Below are positions 10,014-18,374 of a DNA stretch of 64,000 bases, one piece after another. The translations under genes were made by a program, and so were the position numbers. The notes under the pieces are model-generated. The model worked only from the letters and a program-made list of their open reading frames with translations, searched no databases and was not told the origin of the DNA. Position 1 is the stretch's first letter. Every line of letters begins with the position of its first letter. Source of the DNA: Pseudomonas cannabina (lineage in GTDB: Bacteria > Pseudomonadota > Gammaproteobacteria > Pseudomonadales > Pseudomonadaceae); assembly GCF_900100365.1 (NCBI RefSeq), contig NZ_FNKU01000001.1, positions 2,108,001 through 2,172,000 of the forward strand, in the 5' to 3' direction.

Positions 10014-10331
10014 TTGAGAACCAGTGTCTCTGGTTTTCTGAAAACCGGACCCGATTGCTCAGGGACCCTCGACAACCCTTTTTGCCATCCACTGTCGCTT
10101 TCGGCAGGGCACACGGCCTTGCCTGAATGTCGAGCACCCAGCGGTATGGAAGAATGCACGCCAGATAGTGGCATTACAATGCCACTTATGAATGACAGTT
10201 GCTTGTTCGGGGCTCAACGTACGCGCGCAGAGGCACTCTGGATCACCGCGGCAGCTGATTTTCTGAATCGGGCCGTGAGCAACAAGTGCTCACGGCGATC
10301 AAGGCAGGGGTTGGGGAGGTTTTATGGAGGG
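10014..10331. other. Non-coding gap with one hairpin
   Basis: I see no convincing gene in this 318-bp stretch between sfnG and the cyclase. A hairpin CCGTGAGC/GCTCACGG (10273-10295) lies downstream of sfnG but lacks a T run, so it is at best a weak terminator. The cyclase promoter is presumably near 10020-10150. Confidence 0.5.
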
Positions 10332-11432
10332 TCAGGCGACAGCGGCAGCGGGTTTGCGTTGGGCGCCGCTTTCCAGCTCACGGACCAGCGGCAACACCCG
10401 CTCGCCGAAATAAGCGACCTCTTCCTGAAAATGCAGGAACGCAGACAGCACCAGATCGACGCCGACTGACTTCAGCTCGACGATGCGCTCGGCAATCTGC
10501 CGTGGCGTACCGATCAAGTTGGTCTTGAAACCGTCGTTGTATTGCACGAGATCCTGAAAAGTCGATTTGGCCCAGTTACCCTCGCCTTCCGGGCTGGCTT
10601 TGCCGGCCTGTTTTGCTGCATCACCGAACGCGTTGACCGCTTCCGGGTCGGCCTTGTCGATGATCTCGGCCAGCACGGCGCGCGCCTCTTCCTCGGTATC
10701 CCGGGCGATGATGAACGCGTTGACACCCACTTTTACCGAATGGCCATTGGCAGCGGCCTTGGCGCGGATGTCGTCGACCTGCGCCTTGATGCCTTCGACG
10801 GTATTGCCATTGGTGAAGTACCAGTCCGAGACTCGTGCCGCCATGTCGCGCGCAGCTCGCGAACTGCCGCCCTGAAAGATTTCCGGATGCGGGCGCTGAA
10901 TCGGTTTGGGTTTGAGGGTGTAATCGTGAAAACGATAGAAATCGCCCTTGAACGTGAAGTTATCGGTGGTCCAGATGCCCTTGAGGGCGCGAATGAACTC
11001 TTCCGAGCGGCGATATCGCTCGTCGTGCTCCAGCCAGGGCTCGCCAATGGCCTGGAACTCGCCCTTGAACCAGCCACTGACGATGTTGACCGCCACGCGC
11101 CCAGCGGTGAGCTGATCGATGGTTGCCAACTGCTTGGCCGCGACGGACGGCGTCCACGGTCCCGGCAGAATCGCGGCAATGACCTTGAGCTTTTCGGTTG
11201 CGGCGAGCAAGGCGTGGCTGAACGCTACCGATTCATGCTGATATTCAGCACCGTAGCCCGCCGTGAAGCGGATCTGCGTCAGTGCGTATTCGAATCCGGA
11301 CTGTTCGGCAATCTGCGCCAGCTTGCGGTTGTAATCGATCGTCCAGCTGGTGCGCTGTTCGATCTTGCTGACGACCAGTCCACCGCTGACGTTCGGCACC
11401 CAGTACGCAAATTTGATGGACGGCTGACTCAT
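10332..11432 (-). CDS. sfnG: FMNH2-dependent dimethylsulfone monooxygenase SfnG
   Basis: This 366-residue protein of the bacterial luciferase-like two-component flavin monooxygenase family matches SfnG, which converts dimethylsulfone to methanesulfinate during sulfur scavenging. Features include the N-terminal FAYWVPNVSGGLVVSKIEQRT, the flavin-site region QLTAGRVAVNIVSGWFKGEF and GGSSRAARDMAA. The ATG at 11432 was chosen because AGGAG lies 7-8 bases upstream and the protein then begins MSQPSIKFAYW. A longer in-frame start at 11537 has no support. No SfnF flavin reductase or SfnR is in the window. A sigma54-type promoter and a palindrome lie upstream. Confidence 0.92.
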   Translation of the reverse strand: MSQPSIKFAYWVPNVSGGLVVSKIEQRTSWTIDYNRKLAQIAEQSGFEYALTQIRFTAGYGAEYQHESVAFSHALLAATEKLKVIAAILPGPWTPSVAAKQLATIDQLTAGRVAVNIVSGWFKGEFQAIGEPWLEHDERYRRSEEFIRALKGIWTTDNFTFKGDFYRFHDYTLKPKPIQRPHPEIFQGGSSRAARDMAARVSDWYFTNGNTVEGIKAQVDDIRAKAAANGHSVKVGVNAFIIARDTEEEARAVLAEIIDKADPEAVNAFGDAAKQAGKASPEGEGNWAKSTFQDLVQYNDGFKTNLIGTPRQIAERIVELKSVGVDLVLSAFLHFQEEVAYFGERVLPLVRELESGAQRKPAAAVA

Positions 11433-11497
11433 ATCAGTACTCCTCTGACGACGGAATTCCCGAGCGCAGGAATCGAACGGGTTTGCATTCTCGATAG

Positions 11498-11514
11498 AGC
11501 AGCAACCGTGCCAG
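11498..11514 (-). promoter_or_regulatory. Sigma54 (-24/-12) promoter of sfnG
   Basis: On the minus strand the sequence reads CTGGCACGGTTGCTGCT. This has the invariant GG and GC separated by ten bases and differs little from the consensus TGGCACGNNNNTTGCW. It would give a leader of about 55 nt. SfnR, the known activator of sfn genes, is a sigma54 enhancer-binding protein, so the element fits the biology. Confidence 0.8.
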
Positions 11515-11596
11515 CCGGATAAAATCAGCACTATCAATCAGTTAGAAAGCCTGCTCATCTCGTCAACTGTCTGCACGCTGGCAAGCTGTCGAGCCG

Positions 11597-11614
11597 CTGT
11601 TGCCGGGGCAACAG
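11597..11614. promoter_or_regulatory. Palindrome, candidate enhancer site for sfnG
   Basis: The sequence CTGTTGCC-GG-GGCAACAG has perfect 8-bp arms with a 2-bp spacer. It is centred about 100 bp upstream of the sigma54 promoter, a normal distance for an enhancer-binding protein such as SfnR. It could instead serve the divergent gene at 11724. Confidence 0.55.
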
Positions 11615-11723
11615 TCAGTACGGAAAACAGGCCGACGAAAGGCTGCCCATAGTGGCTATTCAGAAGTACGTGACTGGAGTAGATTCGGATCCAATATATC
11701 TGCATTCATCCGCAGGAGCACCG

Positions 11724-12059
11724 ATGAAGCTTAATGCCTGTCTTTTGGCCTTGTGGATTCCCACCCTGGCGGCACACGCCGAAGGGAAAACCATTACGGT
11801 TCCGCTGGACCCTGCCGCCCAGCACGCCTTGCTGGAAAAAAGCGGCAGCGCAGACTTGCGGGTGGTGGTGACCCGTCGGGAAGGTCTGCTCGGTGTGATC
11901 TATTCCAAGCGCCTCTATAACTGTGAAAAACACACGGTGAATCTGGTCGGCACCGGTTCAACGCTGGAGATCATGGAACAAGCCCATGCGGTCCGAGGCA
12001 TGGCGCCGATCATTCAAGATTCCACCGATGACTACATCGGTTCCGAAGCCTGCAGCTGA
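11724..12059 (+). CDS. Small exported protein of unknown function
   Basis: This 111-residue protein has a clear signal peptide (MKLNACLLALWIPTLAAHA, cleavage near residue 19). The mature part is small and beta-rich looking, with two cysteines (YNCEKHT and SEACS at the C-terminus) that could form a disulfide in the periplasm. CAGGAG sits 7 bases before the ATG at 11724, which decides against an upstream start. A strong terminator follows at 12089. I do not recognise the family. It is divergent from sfnG. Confidence 0.75.
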   Translation: MKLNACLLALWIPTLAAHAEGKTITVPLDPAAQHALLEKSGSADLRVVVTRREGLLGVIYSKRLYNCEKHTVNLVGTGSTLEIMEQAHAVRGMAPIIQDSTDDYIGSEACS

Positions 12060-12088
12060 CCTGCCACCGCTACCTGACCCCTCCTCCA

Positions 12089-12114
12089 GAAAGCGCCCGC
12101 ACCGGGCGCTTTTT
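12089..12114 (+). terminator. Rho-independent terminator
   Basis: The stem AGCGCCCG/CGGGCGCT has a 3-nt loop, is flanked by A residues and is followed by TTTTT. It lies 30 bp after the stop of the small exported protein. Confidence 0.9.
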
Positions 12115-12260
12115 CGTGACTGGCCATTACCCGTTGCGTCCTTTGCGGCCGCCTGCAAAAAAGACTTGCGCCATGAATATTACGGTATACCATCAGACAG
12201 ATAAAACCCGCACGCCGGTTCAGCCTGCGCAAGCGCCACGATTTGAACGAGGTAAGTGTC

Positions 12261-13298
12261 ATGAAGTTTTCATTGTTCGTGCACATGGAGCGTTGGGATG
12301 AAAGCGTCAGTCATCGCCATCTTTTCGAAGGCCTGACCGAACTGACCCTGATGGCCGAGCAAGGCGGTTTCAGCACGGTCTGGATCGGCGAACACCACGC
12401 GATGGAATACACCATCTCGCCTAGCCCGATGCCGCTGCTGGCTTATCTGGCTGCCAGAACCACCCGCATTCATCTGGGCGCAGGCACTATCATTGCGCCG
12501 TTCTGGCACCCGCTGCGGGTGGCCGGCGAATGCGCACTGCTGGATGTGATCAGCAACGGGCGCATGGAGGTCGGTCTGGCACGCGGTGCCTATCAGGTGG
12601 AGTTCGACCGGATGGCAGGCGGCATGCCGGCCTCTGAAGGCGGCAAGGCGCTGCGCGAGATGGTGCCGGTGGTGCGTGCCTTGTGGCAGGGTGACTATGC
12701 GCATGATGGCGATATCTGGAAATTCCCCACGTCGACCTGCGTGCCCAAACCGATCAGCACTCCGCCGATGTGGATCGCCGCACGCGACCCGGATTCGCAT
12801 AACTTCGCGGTGCAGAACGGCTGTAATGTGATGGTCACGCCTTTGATGAAGGGCGACGAGGAAGTCGTCGATCTGAAGAACAAGTTCGAAGCCGCGCTGG
12901 CCAATAACCCTGACGTGCCTCGCCCGCAATTGATGGTACTGCGCCACACGCATGTGCATGCAGCGGACAATCCTGAGGGCTGGAAAGTCGGTGCCAGCGC
13001 CATCGCGAAGTTCTACCGCACGTTTGACGCATGGTTTGGCAATAAGCAGACGCCGGTGAACGGCTTTCTGGCGCCGAGCCCGGAGGAGAAGTTCAAGGAT
13101 CGTCCAGAGTTCGAGCTGGAGAATATCCGCAAGAACACGATGATCGGTACCCCGGAAGAGATCATTCCACGTATCCGTTATTACCAGGAGCTGGGGGTCG
13201 ACGAGTTCAGTTTCTGGTGCGACAACAGCCTGCCGCACGCGGAGAAAAAGAAGTCGCTTGAGTTGTTTATCAAGCACGTGGTGCCGGCGTTTCGTTGA
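12261..13298 (+). CDS. Luciferase-like (LLM class) flavin-dependent oxidoreductase
   Basis: This 345-residue protein has the bacterial luciferase-like TIM-barrel fold. It shows FVHMERWDE near the N-terminus, WIGEHHAMEYTISPSPMPLLAYLAA (an EHH motif common in LuxA-type proteins) and LGAGTIIAPFWHPLRVAGECALLD. It would use reduced flavin and oxygen. The substrate is unknown. The ATG at 12261 has GAGGTAAG just upstream and gives the family-typical N-terminus MKFSLF. It stands alone between a terminator and repeat DNA. A role in sulfur or sulfonate use alongside sfnG is possible but only inferred from proximity. Confidence 0.85.
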   Translation: MKFSLFVHMERWDESVSHRHLFEGLTELTLMAEQGGFSTVWIGEHHAMEYTISPSPMPLLAYLAARTTRIHLGAGTIIAPFWHPLRVAGECALLDVISNGRMEVGLARGAYQVEFDRMAGGMPASEGGKALREMVPVVRALWQGDYAHDGDIWKFPTSTCVPKPISTPPMWIAARDPDSHNFAVQNGCNVMVTPLMKGDEEVVDLKNKFEAALANNPDVPRPQLMVLRHTHVHAADNPEGWKVGASAIAKFYRTFDAWFGNKQTPVNGFLAPSPEEKFKDRPEFELENIRKNTMIGTPEEIIPRIRYYQELGVDEFSFWCDNSLPHAEKKKSLELFIKHVVPAFR

Positions 13299-13365
13299 GT
13301 GTTCAGATTGTTTGATGTCAGTACGCGCAAGTCCTGTTTTCTTTGTCAGCTGGATTGAGGTTGAA

Positions 13366-13762
13366 CTATCGTGCCGATGCTCCGCGTCGGCATGCCTTTC
13401 TGAACGCTTTGCGTCCTCTTTGTGTTCGTGACGCTCCGCGTCACACAGCGGTTCTGCGATGTCAGTGATGTCTGTTTCTGACTCAGGTCACCTTTGCGCC
13501 CTTACGGCGCCCTACTTTGAGGGACCAAAGTAGGCAAAGTCCCAGCTCCGTTTCCGGCCCGACTTCGTCGGGTTCCTTCGTCCTGACACTGATCCGGGGG
13601 CCGCCGCAACGGGCCATCCATGGCCCGGTGCGGCTTGCTCGGCGTCCTGCCTCGCATCCCCCGGATCAGTGTCAGGACTCAGCCGTCACTTACGTCGCAA
13701 TCTGCGTCGTCAGTAATATCGCGGTAAAAAGACGTTTCTTTTGCAGGGGCTACGGGTAAGGC
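13366..13762. repeat. Large structured intergenic repeat, copy A
   Basis: It opens with the short hairpin repeat (GCCGATGC...GCGTCGGC) and a GTGACGC/GCGTCAC hairpin. The element proper follows: ACTTTG...CAAAGT, GCCCGACTTCGTCGGG, and an inverted pair CCTGACACTGATCCGGGGG (13580-13600 region) / CCCCCGGATCAGTGTCAGG (13657-13676 region), which encloses GGGCCATCCATGGCCC. The copies recur at 15.5, 15.9, 49.1 and 59.5 kb. The open frame through it (an 80-residue Ser/Arg-rich peptide) is conserved only as a by-product of DNA similarity. With its flanks it fills the gap from 13299 to 13815. Confidence 0.85.
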
Positions 13763-13815
13763 ATGACGTTATGTCGCATCGAAGATTAATGACGCAAAGC
13801 GGCGCGACCGTCATC

Positions 13816-15141
13816 TCAATGGTTATAAGCCCGCTCATTATGTTCGGCCAGGTCCAGGCCCATTTCTTCTACTGACTCGTGCGCCCGCAGACCAATCAGT
13901 GCGTTGACCACTTTGAGGATGATCCAGCTGACCGCGAAGCAGTACACGGTGGTGAACAGTACGCCTTTGATCTGTGCAATGACTTGCGCGCCCATGGTCA
14001 CGTCCGGCACCAGGCCGCCAAGTGCGGGCACGCAGAAGACGCCGGTGAGCACCGCGCCGATCATGCCGCCGATGCCGTGCAGGCCGAAGACGTCGAGGCT
14101 GTCGTCGTAGCCCAGGCGTTTTTTCAGGACGGTCACGCTCAGGTAGCAGAACACGCCGCACAGCACGCCAATGGCCAGCGCGCCGCCCACGCCGACGTAG
14201 GCACAGGCTGGCGTGATGCCGACCAGACCGGCCAGCGCACCACTGGCCAGGCCCAGTGCGCTCGGTTTGCCGACCTTGAACCATTCGGTGAACATCCAGC
14301 CAAGAATCCCGGCGCAGGCCCCGACCTGGGTATTGAGCATGATGATGCCTGAGGTGCCGCTCAAACCACCGCCAGAACCGATGTTGAAGCCGAACCAACC
14401 GACCCAGAGCATCGCTGCACCCGCCATGGTCAGGCTCAGGTTATGCGCAGGCATCGGAGTGTTCTGGTAACCCTTTCGCTTGCCCAGCACCAGACACGCG
14501 GCCAGTGCCGCAACACCGGCGTTGATGTGCACGGCCGTGCCACCGGCAAAGTCCAGTACGCCCCAATTGTGCATCAGTGCGCCCGCCCCGCCCCAGACCA
14601 TGTGCGCCACCGGCGCGTACACCAGCGTGAACCACAGCGCCATGAACAGCAGCGCAGCAGAGAATTTCATGCGCTCGGCAAAGGCCCCGGCGATCAGCGC
14701 AGGTGTGATGATGGCGAAGGTCATCTGGAAGGTCACGAACACGCCTTCCGGGATATCGCCGACCAGGCTGTCGGGGGTCATGCCGGCCAGAAATGCGCGA
14801 CTCAGGCCACCGACGAAGCTGTTGAACGTTACCTGCCCTTCGACCATGTTGCTGGTGTCGACCACCATGCTGTAGCCGTAAATGACCCACAGCACGCCGA
14901 CCACCCCGGCGATGCCGAAGCATTGGGTGAACAGCGAGAGCATGTTTTTGGCTCTTACCAGCCCGCCGTAGAACAGTGCCAGCCCCGGAAGGCACATGAA
15001 CAGCACCAGCACTGCGGCGGTGATCATCCATACGGTGCTGCCGGTGTTCAGGACAGGGGTTTCCGCCGCCTGCGCCCATGGTGAGATGGCGCTGAGGCTC
15101 AGTAAAGCCAGTAGGAATGTGCCGTTTAGACGATTGACCAT
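13816..15141 (-). CDS. amtB: Ammonium transporter AmtB
   Basis: This 441-residue channel has a cleavable signal peptide (ending about AQAAE) and about eleven membrane helices. The conserved pore histidines appear as AVHINAGVAALAA and FGLHGIGGMIGA, and the Amt signature DFAGGTAVHI is present. It takes up ammonium/methylammonium across the inner membrane. The ATG at 15141 is chosen because GGGAGC is correctly placed and the signal peptide begins there. No glnK (P-II) gene is adjacent, unlike the usual glnK-amtB pair. The upstream DNA is repeats, and I see no NtrC site or -24/-12 element within it. Confidence 0.94.
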   Translation of the reverse strand: MVNRLNGTFLLALLSLSAISPWAQAAETPVLNTGSTVWMITAAVLVLFMCLPGLALFYGGLVRAKNMLSLFTQCFGIAGVVGVLWVIYGYSMVVDTSNMVEGQVTFNSFVGGLSRAFLAGMTPDSLVGDIPEGVFVTFQMTFAIITPALIAGAFAERMKFSAALLFMALWFTLVYAPVAHMVWGGAGALMHNWGVLDFAGGTAVHINAGVAALAACLVLGKRKGYQNTPMPAHNLSLTMAGAAMLWVGWFGFNIGSGGGLSGTSGIIMLNTQVGACAGILGWMFTEWFKVGKPSALGLASGALAGLVGITPACAYVGVGGALAIGVLCGVFCYLSVTVLKKRLGYDDSLDVFGLHGIGGMIGAVLTGVFCVPALGGLVPDVTMGAQVIAQIKGVLFTTVYCFAVSWIILKVVNALIGLRAHESVEEMGLDLAEHNERAYNH

Positions 15142-15340
15142 GTTCAAAGCTCCCGCGAATGAATGGAAAGTGTCTGGCAGCAAGGAAGGTTGTGCAGTAA
15201 GCGGGGCTCTTTGGCCTCTTGAGGGTTGGTGTGTCGTTGTGCGAACGGTGTTACACGGGGCTGAAACCACAGACGTTCTCGTTCCCACGCTCTGCAATCA
15301 TCGTCATACACAAGTATGCTTTTGATTCTGGCCAAAGGCC

Positions 15341-15376
15341 GTGGGAGTGGACTTGTCCACGATCTGCCGGGAACCG
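15341..15376. repeat. REP-type element
   Basis: The GTGGGAG-type REP contains the palindrome GTGGACTTGTCCAC (15347-15360) followed by CTGCCGGGAACCG. It is the same family as 33851-33890 and 49008-49032 and lies in the leader region of amtB. Confidence 0.75.
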
Positions 15377-15493
15377 TTAGTAAAACCGGTGCATAGGGTG
15401 TATCAGGCACAACCAGGATGGCCTGTTTATCGTTCCCACGCTATGAAGTGATGCCCTGCGTCACACAGCGGTTCTGCGATGTCAGTGATGTTC

Positions 15494-15876
15494 GGTTACG
15501 GCTCAAGTCACCTTTTCGCCCCGGACTATCGTGCCGGCGCTCCGCGTCGGCATGCAGTTCGTGACGCTCCGCGTCACACGGCGGTTCTGCGATGTCAGTA
15601 ATGCTTGTTTCTGACTCAGGTCACCTTTGCGCCCTTACGGCGCCCTACTTTGAGGACCAAAGTAGGCAAAGTCCCAGCTCCGTTTCCGGCCCGACTTCGT
15701 CGGGTTCCTTCGCCCTGACACTGATCCGGGGGTCGCTGCAACGGGCCATCCTTGGCCCGGTGCAGCTAACTCGGCATCCTTGCCGAGTTCCCCCCGGATC
15801 AGCGCCAGGGCTCAGCCGTCACTTACGTCGCAATCTGCGTCGTCAGTGCCATCGTGGTAAAAAAGCACATCCAAAG
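15494..15876. repeat. Large structured intergenic repeat, copy B
   Basis: This copy has the same organisation as copy A, beginning with GGTTACGGCTCAAGTCACC, then the two short hairpins, then the nested palindromes. Copy C repeats it almost base for base 432 bp further on. Differences include GAGGACC versus GAGGGACC and GCGCCC versus GCGCTC. Copies B and C and their flanks account for the gap between amtB and glxD (15142-16334). Confidence 0.88.
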
Positions 15877-15925
15877 CGGTTTGGTTGCAGCGGCTACGGG
15901 TAAGGCACAACATCGGCGCATGTAT

Positions 15926-16309
15926 GGTTACGGCTCAAGTCACCTTTTCGCCCCGGACTATCGTGCCGGCGCTCCGCGTCGGCATGCAGTTCGTGACGCT
16001 CCGCGTCACACGGCGGTTCTGCGATGTCAGTAATGCTTGTTTCTGACTCAGGTCACCTTTGCGCCCTTACGGCGCTCTACTTTGAGGGACCAAAGTAGGC
16101 AAAGTCCCAGCTCCGTTTCCGGCCCGACTTCGTCGGGTTCCTTCGCCCTGACACTGATCCGGGGGTCGCTGCAACGGGCCATCCTTGGCCCGGTGCAGCT
16201 AACTCGGCATCCTTGCCGAGTTCCCCCCGGATCAGCGCCAGGACTCAGCCGTCACTTACGTCGCAATCGGCATCGTCAGTGCCATCGCGATAAAAAGCAC
16301 ATCCAAAGC
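15926..16309. repeat. Large structured intergenic repeat, copy C (tandem to B)
   Basis: This is a near-identical tandem partner of copy B with a period of 432 bp. It ends about 25 bp after the glxD stop codon, where similarity to copy B breaks off at ATCCAAAGC. Confidence 0.88.
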
Positions 16310-16334
16310 AAATACGTGCCAATTCACATGACGA

Positions 16335-17675
16335 TCAATACCCAGAACCCGAACCCGGTATCCACGACGTTCCGGCCAGTGGCACGCGCGCCATCGCGGC
16401 GGATTCGACGGTCAGCGCCACGAGGTCTTCCGGGTCGAGGTTGTGCAGGTGTGATTTGCCGCAGGCACGGGCCATGGTCTGGGCTTCGAGGACCAGTACG
16501 CGCAGGTAGTTGGCCAAGCGTCGCCCGCCTTCGACCGGGTCGAGACGTTTGGACAGTTCCGGGTCCTGGGTGGTGATGCCGGCCGGGTCACGGCCGTTCT
16601 GCCAGTCGTCGTAGAAACCGGCAGCCGAGCCGATTTTTTTCAGTTCTTCGTCCAGGCGTGGATGGTTGTCGCCCAGCGCGATGAGCGCCGCTGTACCGAT
16701 CGCCACCGCATCCGCGCCCAGTGCCATAGCTTTGGCGACGTCGGCACCGTTGCGGATCCCGCCGGAGACGATCAGTTGCACTTTGCGGTGCATGCCCATC
16801 TCTTGCAGCGCTTGAACGGCTTGCGGGATGGCGGGCAGAATCGGGATGCCGACGTGTTCGATGAAGACTTCCTGAGTCGCCGCCGTACCGCCCTGCATGC
16901 CGTCGAGCACGATCACGTCTGCACCGGCTTTCACCGCCAGCTTGACGTCGTAGTAAGGACGGCTGGCACCGATCTTCACGTAGATCGGTTTTTCCCAGTC
17001 GGTGATCTCACGAATCTCGGCAATTTTGATCGCCAGGTCATCAGGGCCGGTCCAGTCCGGGTGACGGCACGCCGAACGCTGATCGACGCCGACCGGCAAG
17101 GTGCGCATGCCAGCCACGCGCTCGGTGACTTTCATGCCCAGCAACATGCCGCCGCCACCGGGTTTGGCGCCCTGCCCCAGGACAATTTCGATGGCATCGG
17201 CCTTGCGCAGATCATCCGGGTTCATGCCGTAACGCGACGGCAGGTACTGATAGACCAGATGATGTGACTGGCCGCGCTCTTCCGGGGTCATGCCGCCGTC
17301 ACCCGTGGTGGTGCTGGTGCCCGCGATGGTCGCACCCCGGCCCAGCGCTTCTTTGGCGTTGGCCGACAAGGCACCGAAGCTCATACCCGCGATGGTCACC
17401 GGGATTTTCAGGTGCAGAGGCTTTTTGGCAAAGCGATTACCGAGCACCACGTCAGTCCCGCACTTCTCGCGATAACCTTCCAGCGGGTAGCGCGACACGC
17501 TGGCACCGAGCAGCAGCAGGTCGTCGAAATGCGGCAGTTTACGTTTGGTGCCGCCGCCACGAATGTCGTAGATACCGGTTTCCGCAGCGCGCTGGATTTC
17601 CTGAATGGTCAGGCGATCGAAGGTGGCCGACTCGCGCAGGACTGGAGCTGGTTTGTTGCTTGTAGGGTCGCTCAT
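16335..17675 (-). CDS. glxD: FMN-binding glutamate-synthase-like subunit (GlxD/MgsC type)
   Basis: This 446-residue protein corresponds to the FMN-binding synthase domain of glutamate synthase (GltB central/FMN region). Examples are PVTIAGMSFGALSANAKEALG, the long VKIGASRPYYDVKLAVKAGADVIVLDGMQGGT-type barrel strand, and SGGIRNGADVAKAMALGADAVAIGTAAL. It would form glutamate or N-methylglutamate at the FMN site with ammonia or methylamine derived from glutamine or gamma-glutamylmethylamide. It is the last gene of the set glnT-glxB-glxC-glxD, 15 bp after glxC. Assignment to N-methylglutamate synthase versus glutamate synthase is open. Confidence 0.88.
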   Translation of the reverse strand: MSDPTSNKPAPVLRESATFDRLTIQEIQRAAETGIYDIRGGGTKRKLPHFDDLLLLGASVSRYPLEGYREKCGTDVVLGNRFAKKPLHLKIPVTIAGMSFGALSANAKEALGRGATIAGTSTTTGDGGMTPEERGQSHHLVYQYLPSRYGMNPDDLRKADAIEIVLGQGAKPGGGGMLLGMKVTERVAGMRTLPVGVDQRSACRHPDWTGPDDLAIKIAEIREITDWEKPIYVKIGASRPYYDVKLAVKAGADVIVLDGMQGGTAATQEVFIEHVGIPILPAIPQAVQALQEMGMHRKVQLIVSGGIRNGADVAKAMALGADAVAIGTAALIALGDNHPRLDEELKKIGSAAGFYDDWQNGRDPAGITTQDPELSKRLDPVEGGRRLANYLRVLVLEAQTMARACGKSHLHNLDPEDLVALTVESAAMARVPLAGTSWIPGSGSGY

Positions 17676-17690
17676 GGTAGTGCTCCTGGA

Positions 17691-18374
17691 TCAGTACGCG
17701 GAGGCGTTATCGACTTTGAAGTTGTACAGCTGACGGGCCGAGCCGTAGCGCTTGAAATCTGCAGCGTTCTCATTGAAGCCTACGCGATTGAGCAATTCCT
17801 GCAACTCGTGCAGATGCTCGTCGCGCATCTCCTTGGCGATACAATCGGAGCCCAGCGATTCAACCTTGCCTTTGACGTAGATCCGCGTTTCGTACAGCGA
17901 GTCGCCCAGCGCATCGCCTGCATCGCCGCAGACGACAAGCCGACCAGCCTGGCCCATGAAGCAGCTCATGTGGCCGATACTGCCGCCGACCACGATGTCG
18001 ATACCCTTCATGGAAATCCCGCAGCGGGCACCGGCATCGCCCTCGATCACCAGCAAACCGCCATGTGCCGTGGCACCTGCGGCCTGCGACGCGCTGCCTT
18101 TGACCCGCACTGCGCCGGACATCATGTTTTCCGCGCAGCCGACGCCGACGTTGCCGTGCACGGTGATCGAGGCTTTCTGGTTCATGCCCGCGCAGTAGTA
18201 GCCCGCGTGGCCCTGGATATCAATGGAGATGGCTTCGTTGACGCCGACCGCCAGGTTATGCGCGCCACCGGGATGGGTCACCAGCCACTCGCGATCCTGC
18301 AGGTCCTTGACCTGATCGTGCAGCGCCTGATTGAGATCGCGCACGCTGGCGCTGGAAAGATCGACAGTTTTCAT
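17691..18374 (-). CDS. glxC: GXGXG-domain glutamate-synthase-like subunit (GlxC/MgsB type)
   Basis: This 227-residue protein equals the C-terminal GXGXG (beta-helix) domain of glutamate synthase, here a separate polypeptide. Repeating Gly-rich turns are visible (IDIQGHAGYYCAGMNQ, ITVHGNVGVGCAENM, LLVIEGDAGARCGISM). Its start overlaps the glxB stop by ATGA, so the two are translationally coupled and probably form one complex. In full-length GltB this domain is structural and positions the ammonia tunnel. Confidence 0.88.
   Translation of the reverse strand: MKTVDLSSASVRDLNQALHDQVKDLQDREWLVTHPGGAHNLAVGVNEAISIDIQGHAGYYCAGMNQKASITVHGNVGVGCAENMMSGAVRVKGSASQAAGATAHGGLLVIEGDAGARCGISMKGIDIVVGGSIGHMSCFMGQAGRLVVCGDAGDALGDSLYETRIYVKGKVESLGSDCIAKEMRDEHLHELQELLNRVGFNENAADFKRYGSARQLYNFKVDNASAY

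Noticed and set aside
10273..10295. Hairpin after sfnG as a terminator
   Set aside because: An 8-bp stem but no T run on either side.
13517..13759. Ser/Arg-rich small protein (also at 15592, 16037, 49115 and 59547)
   Set aside because: These are open frames through the palindromic repeat. They share sequence only because the DNA repeats, and they have no consistent start or ribosome site.
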